Part shown: in pieces, positions 6,104-11,990 of the stretch | Numbering within the stretch: the first letter of the stretch is position 1 | Layout of the letters: each line of letters opens with the position of its first letter | Assembly (NCBI GenBank): GCA_944338265.1 | Contig: CALVLO010000032.1 | Location: forward strand, 1 to 11,990 | DNA length: 11,990 nucleotides | Direction of reading: 5' to 3' | From: an uncultured Clostridia bacterium | GTDB taxonomy: Bacteria; Bacillota; Clostridia; Christensenellales; Borkfalkiaceae | Notes under the pieces: model-generated | The model's database searches: none | The model's input: the letters and a program-made list of their open reading frames with translations, nothing else | Told to the model about the DNA's origin: nothing | Translations under genes and position numbers: made by a program

Positions 6104-6108
6104 ATAGA

Positions 6109-8604
6109 ATGGCTTACGAAAACATCGAAAAATTAAACGCGCTCTTACACGATGAGCGCACGGAGGCGCTCAAACGCTCCATCTCGGAGGGCGAGAAAAA
6201 GCTCTCCGAGCTCATGAAGAAGCTCGGGGAGATGGAAGCCGCAGCCGCGGCGCGCCGCGCCGAGGAAGAGGAGCGCCGCCGCGCCGAAGAAGCGCGCGCC
6301 GCAGAAGAGGCGCGTGCGGCGGAGGAAGCGCGCATCCGTGCGGAGGAGGCTGCTGCCTCCGAAGCTGCCGCCAAAGCCGCCAAAGAGGCGGAAGCGGCAA
6401 AGCCCGCACCCGAACAAGAGCCCGCCAAGGCGCCCGCCGCGGAGCCGAAGAAGGAAGCCGCGCCCGCCAAGGCGCCCGCGGCAAAGCCCGCGCAGCCTGC
6501 ACAGCCCGCGCGCCCGACCTTCCGCCCCGCGCCCGAGCGGACGGCGCGTCCGACGTATACGCCCGCGCAGCGTCCCGCAGCGGGGCAGCGCCCGCAGCAG
6601 GGGGCTCCGCGCCCTGCCGTGCGTCCCATGCCCGCCGCGCGCCCCGTGCCGCCTCCCGCGCCGGCACCCCGCCGCGATGCGCCCAAGAAGTTCGAAAAGA
6701 CGTACATCGAACCCCGCCGCCCCGCCAACAAGCGCGATCTTCAGCGCCGCCAGGGGGCGAGCATCGGCGATTTCGATGAGGATAAGAGCGGCTACCGCAA
6801 GGCGCGCTTCGGCAAGAAGGGCGTCCGCAAGGAGACGCAGACCATCAAGATCGACCACGCCGTCGTCACCTCCAAGGAGATCCCCATCAAGGTGCTCTCC
6901 GAAAAGCTCGGCATCTCCGCGGTGGAGATTACCAAGCGCCTCTTCAAAGAGGGCGTGATGAAGACGGTGAACGAGTCCGTCGATTACGATAACGCCGCCT
7001 TCATTGCCTTGGAGCTGGGCATCGACCTCGAATACAAGCCCGCCGAGACGGCGGAGGACGCCCTCCTTAAAATGCACGGCGAGGAAGAGGGCGAGAGCCT
7101 CGTTCCCCGCGCGCCCGTCGTCACCGTCATGGGTCACGTCGACCACGGCAAGACGTCGCTTTTGGATGCCATCCGCAAGACCAACGTCACGGAGGGCGAG
7201 GCGGGCGGCATCACGCAGTCCATCGGCGCCTATACCGTCACCTTCGGCGAGGGGAAGAAGGTCACCTTCATCGATACCCCGGGGCATGCGGCGTTCACCG
7301 CGATGCGCGCCCGCGGCGCGCAGGTGACGGATATCGTCGTCCTCGTCGTGGCGGCGGACGACGGCATCATGCCGCAGACGGTGGAAGCCATCAACCATGC
7401 CAAGGCGGCGGAGGTGCCCGTCATCGTTGCGATCAACAAGATGGATAAGCCGCACGCCGAGGTGGACCGCGTCAAGCAAGAACTCATGAAGTACGATCTC
7501 GTGCCTGAAGAGTGGGGCGGCGACGTTATCGTCGAGCCCGTCTCTGCCAAGACGGGCTTGGGCATCGAAAAATTGCTCGAAGATATCGACCTCGTCGCCG
7601 AAATGCGCGAACTCAAAGCCAATCCCGAGCGCAGGGCGAAGGGCGTCGTCATCGAAGCCAAGCTGGATAAGGGCAAGGGGCCCATGGCGAGCGTGCTCGT
7701 GCAGAACGGTACGCTGCGCACGGGCGATAACCTCGTCTCGGGAACGACGGCGGGGCGCGTCCGCGCCATGATCGACGACAAGGGCAGGACGGTCAAGGAG
7801 GCAGGTCCCTCCACGGCGGTCTCCGTTTTGGGGCTCGAAGACGTGCCCAATGCGGGTGATGCCATCTTCGCCGTCGAGGCAAACCTCATGAAGCAGGTGC
7901 AGGAGGAGCGCAAGAACAAGCAGCGCGAGTCTATGGTGCACGAGACTGCCAAGATGAGCCTCGACGACGTCTTCCGCCAGGTTGAAGAGGGCAGCCTCAA
8001 AGAGCTCAAAGTCATCGTCAAGGCAGATGTGCAGGGCTCCGTGGAGGCAGTGAAGGGCGCGCTCGAAAAGCTCACGAACGAGGAGGTGCGCGTCAAAGTC
8101 ATCCATGCGGCGGCGGGCGCCATCAGCGAGAGCGACGTCTCGCTCGCGGATTCGGCGAATGCGATCATCATCGGCTTCAACGTCCGCCCGGATACCAAGG
8201 CGAAGGCGCTCGCAGAGCGCAGCCATGTGGATGTGCGGATGTACCGCATCATCTACGAACTTTTGGACGACATGGAGGCGGCGCTCAAGGGCATGCTCAG
8301 CCCCAAGTACCGCGAAGTGTACATGGGCAAGGCGGAAGTGCGCCAGACCTTCAACATCACGGGCGTGGGTACCGTCGCGGGCTGCCTCGTCACCGAAGGG
8401 CGGCTCGTGCGCGGCGGCAAGCTCCGCATCTACCGCAACGACGTGATGATCGTCGAAGGCGGCGTCAAACAGCTCAAGCACTATAAAGACGACGTGAAGG
8501 AAGCCGCCGCGGGCACCGAGTGCGGCTGCGCCATCGAGAACTTTAACGAGATCAAGGTGGGCGACTTCATCGAGTGTTACATGATCGAGGAGATCAAAGC
8601 ATAA
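6109..8604 (+). CDS. infB: Translation initiation factor IF-2
   Basis: IF2 is the GTPase that places initiator fMet-tRNA on the 30S subunit and promotes 50S joining. It has 831 residues, longer than B. subtilis IF2 (716). Residues 1-60 form a charged helix that does not resemble the usual N-terminal IF2_N segment. Next come an Ala/Glu/Arg coiled-coil stretch (about 45-100, with AEEARA repeats) and an Ala/Pro/Arg-rich linker (about 100-205). A basic segment follows, then one IF2_N module (about 250-312). The G domain shows GHVDHGKT (342-349), DTPGH (389-393), NKMD (443-446) and SAK (479-481), all intact. Domains II, III (VKADVQGSVEAV) and IV (GKAEVRQTF, then CGCAIENFNEIKVGD) complete it. The start is fixed by GGAGG at 6099-6103. 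Confidence 0.98.
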   Translation: MAYENIEKLNALLHDERTEALKRSISEGEKKLSELMKKLGEMEAAAAARRAEEEERRRAEEARAAEEARAAEEARIRAEEAAASEAAAKAAKEAEAAKPAPEQEPAKAPAAEPKKEAAPAKAPAAKPAQPAQPARPTFRPAPERTARPTYTPAQRPAAGQRPQQGAPRPAVRPMPAARPVPPPAPAPRRDAPKKFEKTYIEPRRPANKRDLQRRQGASIGDFDEDKSGYRKARFGKKGVRKETQTIKIDHAVVTSKEIPIKVLSEKLGISAVEITKRLFKEGVMKTVNESVDYDNAAFIALELGIDLEYKPAETAEDALLKMHGEEEGESLVPRAPVVTVMGHVDHGKTSLLDAIRKTNVTEGEAGGITQSIGAYTVTFGEGKKVTFIDTPGHAAFTAMRARGAQVTDIVVLVVAADDGIMPQTVEAINHAKAAEVPVIVAINKMDKPHAEVDRVKQELMKYDLVPEEWGGDVIVEPVSAKTGLGIEKLLEDIDLVAEMRELKANPERRAKGVVIEAKLDKGKGPMASVLVQNGTLRTGDNLVSGTTAGRVRAMIDDKGRTVKEAGPSTAVSVLGLEDVPNAGDAIFAVEANLMKQVQEERKNKQRESMVHETAKMSLDDVFRQVEEGSLKELKVIVKADVQGSVEAVKGALEKLTNEEVRVKVIHAAAGAISESDVSLADSANAIIIGFNVRPDTKAKALAERSHVDVRMYRIIYELLDDMEAALKGMLSPKYREVYMGKAEVRQTFNITGVGTVAGCLVTEGRLVRGGKLRIYRNDVMIVEGGVKQLKHYKDDVKEAAAGTECGCAIENFNEIKVGDFIECYMIEEIKA

Positions 8605-8620
8605 ATTTCGGGAGGACGCC

Positions 8621-8977
8621 ATGAAGCGGACGGAACGGCTCAACGGCGAACTGCAAAAGGAGATCGCCGCCATCATTGCGGGCGAACTCAGGGACCGCGA
8701 TCCCCGCATCACGGGGATCGTGAGCGTCACGGAGGCGGACGTCGCGCCCGATCTCAAGACGGCGAAGGTGTATGTGAGCGTATATGCCGCCTCGCCGGAG
8801 GCGAAAAAGCAGGTCTTTGCGGCGCTCCGCGAAAACGCCGGCTTTGTGCGGCATGCCCTCTCGCAGGTCATGCGCATGCGCACCGTGCCCGCCATTACCT
8901 TCTTGGAGGACGGCAGCATGGAGTACGGCTCGCACATGGACGAACTCTTCGCATCCCTCCATAAGGACGAAAAATAA
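8621..8977 (+). CDS. rbfA: 30S ribosome-binding factor RbfA
   Basis: RbfA is a single KH-domain protein that binds immature 30S subunits and assists 16S rRNA 5'-end maturation and cold adaptation. Its 118 residues fit the family. Seen: RTERLNGELQKEIAAII at the N-terminus, DPRITGIVSVTEADVAPDL, then AKVYVSVY, and near the end RMRTVPAITFLEDGSMEYG, the usual C-terminal pattern. The ATG at 8621 follows GGAGG (8611-8615) by 5 bases. It comes 16 bases after infB, without the small ylxP gene found between them in B. subtilis. Its TAA directly abuts the nrnA GTG. Confidence 0.96.
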   Translation: MKRTERLNGELQKEIAAIIAGELRDRDPRITGIVSVTEADVAPDLKTAKVYVSVYAASPEAKKQVFAALRENAGFVRHALSQVMRMRTVPAITFLEDGSMEYGSHMDELFASLHKDEK

Positions 8978-9946
8978 GTGAATACCTTACAGGAAATCGC
9001 AGACGTTTTGAAGCGTCTGAAAAGCGCGGTCATCTTCACGCACATGCGCCCGGACGGCGACGCCATCGGGAGCGCAATGGCACTCTCCCGCGCTCTTTTT
9101 ATGTGCGGGATCAAAAACGAAGTCGTCAACGAAGGGGAGATCCCGCAAAAGTTTTTTGCCTTTGCGGGCATGGAGAACATCCGCCGCGCCCCTTCGCAAG
9201 AGGCGGAGGCGTACATCTGCGTGGATAGTTCGGATCCCGCGCGCCTCGGCGAGCTGCAGCCCCTCTTTCTTGCAGGGGCAAGGCAGGGCAAGCTTACGGT
9301 GAACATCGATCACCACGTCTCCAACACGCGCTTTTGCAAGTATAACTTCGTGCACCCGTGCGCGAGCAACTGCGAGAACATTGCGCGGCTCATACAGCTT
9401 TTGGGCGTGCAGGCGGATGCTTTGATCGCCGATGATCTCATGATCGGCATGATCACCGATTCGGGCGGGTTTTCGCACAGCGACGTCAACGGCGAAAGCT
9501 TCCGTGCGGCGGCGTATGCCGCGGATGCGGGCGCGGACGTGAGCAAGATCACCTACGAGATCTTCAAAAAACAGCCCAAGGCGCGGGCAGCCATGTATGC
9601 GGAGGTCATCTCTTCGCTCCGCTACGAGCTTGACGATGCGCTCGTCATCGCCGTCGTGCCCCGCGCGCTTTTGGAGCGCTACGGGCTCAAACAGGATGCA
9701 ACGGAGGGCATCGTCGACTTCGGGCTCACCGTCGAAAGCGTGGAGGTGAGCGTGTGCATGATGGAGGTCAAGAAGGGGCAGTATAAGCTCTCCTTCCGCT
9801 CCAAGGGCGCCGTCAACGTCAACGAAGTCGCGGGCGTGTTCGGCGGCGGCGGGCATGTGCTCGCCTCGGGCTGCATGCTCTTCGGCGGCGTGGAGGAGAT
9901 CGTCGATAAGATCTCGTATGCCGTGCGGCAAAGGCTTCCGCAATGA
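8978..9946 (+). CDS. nrnA: DHH/DHHA1 phosphoesterase NrnA (oligoribonuclease / pAp phosphatase)
   Basis: NrnA-type enzymes degrade 2-5-nt RNA oligomers and dephosphorylate 3'-phosphoadenosine 5'-phosphate, using two metal ions. It has 322 residues, the usual length. DHH-domain motifs are intact: THMRPDGDAIGS (21-32), DSSD (83-86), DHH (111-113) and TDSGGFSHS with Asp161. The C-terminal DHHA1 domain has GGGGHVLASG (289-298). Translation begins at a GTG directly after the rbfA TAA, with AAGGA about 10 bases upstream. It lies between rbfA and truB as in many Clostridia. The stop overlaps the truB ATG (ATGA). Preference between nano-RNA, pAp and cyclic dinucleotide-derived products cannot be read from the sequence. 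Confidence 0.93.
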   Translation: MNTLQEIADVLKRLKSAVIFTHMRPDGDAIGSAMALSRALFMCGIKNEVVNEGEIPQKFFAFAGMENIRRAPSQEAEAYICVDSSDPARLGELQPLFLAGARQGKLTVNIDHHVSNTRFCKYNFVHPCASNCENIARLIQLLGVQADALIADDLMIGMITDSGGFSHSDVNGESFRAAAYAADAGADVSKITYEIFKKQPKARAAMYAEVISSLRYELDDALVIAVVPRALLERYGLKQDATEGIVDFGLTVESVEVSVCMMEVKKGQYKLSFRSKGAVNVNEVAGVFGGGGHVLASGCMLFGGVEEIVDKISYAVRQRLPQ

Positions 9947-10776
9947 CGGGATTTCTCAACATTTACAAGCCCGCGGGCATGAGCTCGGCGGCGGCGGTCA
10001 ACCGCATCAAAAAACTTACAAAGACGCCCTGCGGGCACATGGGCACGCTCGATCCGCTTGCGGAGGGCGTGCTTCCCGTCGGGGTCGGCAACGCGACGCG
10101 CCTCTTTGACTATTTTTTGCAAAAGAAGAAGCGCTACACCGCGCGCTTCCGCTTTGGCGCGACGACGGAGACGCTGGATGCGGAAGGGGAGGTGCGCCTT
10201 GGCGGGCGCGTTCCTTGCGCAGAGGAGATCGCCGCGGCGCTGCCCGCATTTTTGGGGGAGATCGAGCAGGTCCCGCCCAGATACAGCGCCGTCTCCGTGG
10301 GCGGCAGGCGGGGGTATGACTTGGCGCGCGCGGGGGCGGAGTTTGTGCTCGCGCCCAAAAAAGTCGTTGTGGATGAGTTTTGTCTCACGGCGCAGACCGC
10401 GCCCGATGAGTATGAATTTACCGTCGTCTGCGGCGGCGGTACATATGTGCGTTCGCTCGTGCGCGACCTTGCCGACGCGCTCGGAACGAAGGGCTATATG
10501 ACCTTTCTGCGCAGGGATGCGAGCGGCGTTTTCACGGCGGAAACGGCGGTTGCGCTCGATGCGCTGCATGCGGAAAACGTGTTTTCTTATCTCATCCCCA
10601 CGGACATGGTGCTGCCATTTCCTGTTTTGGAAGGGGCGGATGGGCGCATCTTCCACGGCGTGCAGGTGCCCGTCGAAGCGGCGGACGGGCAGTACAAGCT
10701 TTTTTGCGGCGGGGAATTTTACGGCATCGCGCGGGTGGAAAACGGGCTTGCGCGGGCGGAGAAAAAGCTATGCTGA
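9943..10776 (+). CDS. truB: tRNA pseudouridine(55) synthase TruB
   Basis: Makes the pseudouridine at position 55 of the T-loop in tRNAs. The 277-residue product starts with the typical GFLNIYKPAGMSS segment. The catalytic motif GHMGTLDPLAEGVLPV carries the nucleophile Asp37. KKKRYTARFRFG, VPPRYSAVSVGG and GGTYVRSLVRDL are the other family blocks. The C-terminus (about 225-277) is a short PUA-like extension. The ATG overlaps the nrnA stop as ATGA, with only AAGG (9931-9934) upstream, so translation is probably coupled. The 3' end overlaps the ribF start by 7 bases. Confidence 0.97.
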   Translation: MTGFLNIYKPAGMSSAAAVNRIKKLTKTPCGHMGTLDPLAEGVLPVGVGNATRLFDYFLQKKKRYTARFRFGATTETLDAEGEVRLGGRVPCAEEIAAALPAFLGEIEQVPPRYSAVSVGGRRGYDLARAGAEFVLAPKKVVVDEFCLTAQTAPDEYEFTVVCGGGTYVRSLVRDLADALGTKGYMTFLRRDASGVFTAETAVALDALHAENVFSYLIPTDMVLPFPVLEGADGRIFHGVQVPVEAADGQYKLFCGGEFYGIARVENGLARAEKKLC

Positions 10777-11639
10777 CCGTCTTGGGCGAAAAAGCCGTAT
10801 GCGGCAAGCCGTGCGCCCTGCTGCTGGGCGCGTTCGACGGCATCCACCGCGGGCACGAACGTCTGCTTGCGGCGGCAAAGGCGACGGGGCTGCCCGTTGC
10901 GGCGCTCGTCATCACGGGCGGCAAGCAGGGCGGCATGCTCTTTCTTCCCGCCGAGCGCCGCGTCATCCTGCACCGCCTCGGCGTCTCTTACACGCTCGAA
11001 TATGCGTTCACGGAGGACTTTTGCAAGACGCCCGCGGAGAATTTTCTCGCCGCGCTCTTTGCCCGTGTGGCGGCGCGCGCCGTCTTTTGCGGGGAGGATT
11101 TCCGCTTCGGTGCGGGGGCGGCGGGTACGACGGAGCTCCTCAAACGCATGGCGCCCTGCCCCGTAACGGTGCTCCCGCTCTTACAGGAGGGCGGGGAGAA
11201 GATCTCTTCCTCCCGCATCAAGGGGCTGCTTGCGGCGGCGGATCTTGCGGGGGCGAACGCGCTTCTCGCCGCGCCCTATTTTTTGCAGGGCGAGGTGGAG
11301 CACGGCAGGCATGTGGGCACGGGGCTCGGCTTTCCTACCGTCAATCTCTCCCTTCCGCCCGAGAAGGCGCTCCCCAAGGAGGGCGTGTACGGCGGCGCGG
11401 TGGAGACGCCCTTCGGCACCTATCCCGCCATCGTCAACTTTGGCGCGCGCCCCACGTTCGGCGTGGCGGAGAAGAAGGTCGAGGCATATTTAGAGGGGTT
11501 TACGGGCAATCTGTACGGCGAGGTCGTGCGCATTTTCCCCAAGGTTTTTTACCGCCCCACGCTGACATTTGCCTCTTCGGAGGTGCTTAAAGAGCAGCTC
11601 GCGCGCGACAGGGCGCGGCTGTTGCAGGGAGGAGCGTAA
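10770..11639 (+). CDS. ribF: Bifunctional riboflavin kinase / FMN adenylyltransferase RibF
   Basis: Converts riboflavin to FMN (C-terminal kinase) and FMN to FAD (N-terminal nucleotidyltransferase). It has 289 residues, slightly shorter than the roughly 310 common for the family. The N-terminal domain shows GAFDGIHRGHE (20-30) with the HxGH pair His26 and His29, GEDFRFG, and ISSSRIKGLL near 145. The kinase domain begins about 168, with GEVEHGRHVG, GLGFPTVN (185-192), a GVYGG segment, NFGARPTFG and a final REL-like helix (LKEQLARDRARL). The ATG at 10770 follows GGAG (10758-10761) and starts inside truB. An in-frame ATG at 10704 lies deeper in truB and would add residues unlike the family. The next gene follows after one base. 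Confidence 0.96.
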   Translation: MLTVLGEKAVCGKPCALLLGAFDGIHRGHERLLAAAKATGLPVAALVITGGKQGGMLFLPAERRVILHRLGVSYTLEYAFTEDFCKTPAENFLAALFARVAARAVFCGEDFRFGAGAAGTTELLKRMAPCPVTVLPLLQEGGEKISSSRIKGLLAAADLAGANALLAAPYFLQGEVEHGRHVGTGLGFPTVNLSLPPEKALPKEGVYGGAVETPFGTYPAIVNFGARPTFGVAEKKVEAYLEGFTGNLYGEVVRIFPKVFYRPTLTFASSEVLKEQLARDRARLLQGGA

Positions 11640-11640
11640 C

Positions 11641-11990
11641 ATGATCAAATTCGGACCGAGCGGCAATTCGGAAAGCTTTTATGCTGCGGGCTATGCGCAC
11701 ACAGAAGAAGCCGCGGGGTATGTGAAGGAGCTGGGGCTCGATTGCTTTGAATATTCCTTCGGGCGGGGCGTCCGCATGACGGAGGAGAAGGCGCGCGCCA
11801 TCGGCAACGCGTTCGCCGCGGAGGGCATCGAGATCTCCGTTCACGCGCCCTATTTTATCAATTTTGCCAACCCGGACGACGAGATGGCGGCAAAATCTTA
11901 CGGCTACGTTTTAGACAGCGCGAAGATGGTGCGGGCGATGGGCGGCAGGCGCATCGTGTTCCACCCCGCCGCGCAGGGGAAGGACGCGCG
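11641..11990 (+). CDS. Endonuclease IV-like TIM-barrel protein (3' end outside window)
   Basis: An open frame from ATG at 11641 to the window end, 116 complete codons. The product starts MIKFGPSGNSESFY and continues with GLDCFEYSFGRGV, ISVHAPYFINFAN and GGRRIVFHPAAQGKDA. This is the first part of an AP endonuclease family 2 (xylose isomerase-like) TIM barrel. His68 in VHAPY and His108 in VFHPA correspond to the first two zinc ligands of E. coli Nfo (His69 and His109), with the same 40-residue spacing. GGGAGGAG in the end of ribF (11627-11634) sits 6 bases before the ATG, so it is the next gene of the operon. It probably acts on abasic sites in DNA, but sugar-phosphate isomerase-like roles cannot be excluded from this half. 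Confidence 0.88.
   Translation, partial: MIKFGPSGNSESFYAAGYAHTEEAAGYVKELGLDCFEYSFGRGVRMTEEKARAIGNAFAAEGIEISVHAPYFINFANPDDEMAAKSYGYVLDSAKMVRAMGGRRIVFHPAAQGKDA

Noticed and set aside
5959..6108. N-terminal extension of infB by 50 codons
   Set aside because: The extra codons overlap ylxQ out of frame, and GGAGG sits correctly before the ATG at 6109.
6145..9306. A 1,053-codon open frame on the minus strand
   Set aside because: It lies opposite infB, rbfA and the start of nrnA, has low-complexity His/Asp/Leu/Arg-rich translation, no recognisable domain and no ribosome site. GC-rich coding sequence commonly leaves the antisense frame open.
10704..10769. Longer ribF start inside truB
   Set aside because: The added 22 residues are Arg/Gly-rich and unlike RibF; GGAG precedes the ATG at 10770, where the family similarity begins.
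1..11990. CRISPR arrays, tRNA or rRNA genes, insertion sequences, att sites
   Set aside because: No spaced direct repeats, no cloverleaf-like or rRNA segments and no transposase or integrase frames were found; nearly all sequence is taken by same-strand housekeeping genes.

Overview
The window is a GC-rich (about 60% by eye), plus-strand-only stretch of a bacterial chromosome. The gene order and protein families point to Bacillota/Clostridia. The block rimP-nusA-rnpM(ylxR)-ylxQ-infB-rbfA-truB-ribF, preceded by a polC-related gene, is the order seen around the B. subtilis nusA-infB operon. High GC and domain-reduced genes suggest an uncultured or gut Clostridia lineage (perhaps Christensenellales-like); that placement is inference. 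No mobile element, CRISPR array, tRNA or rRNA was seen.

Region 1 (1-620): the 3' part of a malic enzyme gene, closed by a strong intrinsic terminator. Region 2 (633-3778): a promoter with near-consensus -35 and -10 boxes drives a compact, translationally coupled unit, nrdR-ispG-polC-like, joined by two ATGA overlaps. The third gene is the most unusual item. It sits where polC sits in Bacillota, keeps the PolC N-terminal region, an OB-fold and a catalytically intact DEDDh 3'-5' exonuclease, but lacks the PHP and polymerase domains. A hairpin with a T-run ends this unit.

Region 3 (3766-11990, continuing past the window): a second extended -10 promoter, whose -35 lies inside the preceding terminator-like hairpin, starts the information-processing operon. 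An approximately 83-nt leader with a 13-bp perfect stem precedes rimP. Then come nusA, rnpM, ylxQ, infB, rbfA, nrnA, truB and ribF, mostly with overlaps or gaps of a few bases, and an incomplete gene for an endonuclease IV-like TIM-barrel protein.

These genes cover 30S maturation (RimP, RbfA), transcription elongation and termination (NusA), RNase P modulation (RnpM), a K-turn RNA-binding protein (YlxQ), translation initiation (IF2), nano-RNA/pAp turnover (NrnA), tRNA pseudouridine 55 (TruB) and flavin cofactors (RibF). The nrdR unit links dNTP synthesis control, isoprenoid precursor synthesis and a probable DNA exonuclease.

Most of this is ordinary housekeeping sequence. The candidates for something new are the reduced PolC-like protein, the two dyad/leader structures at the operon heads, and the cysteine-enriched IspG cluster region.
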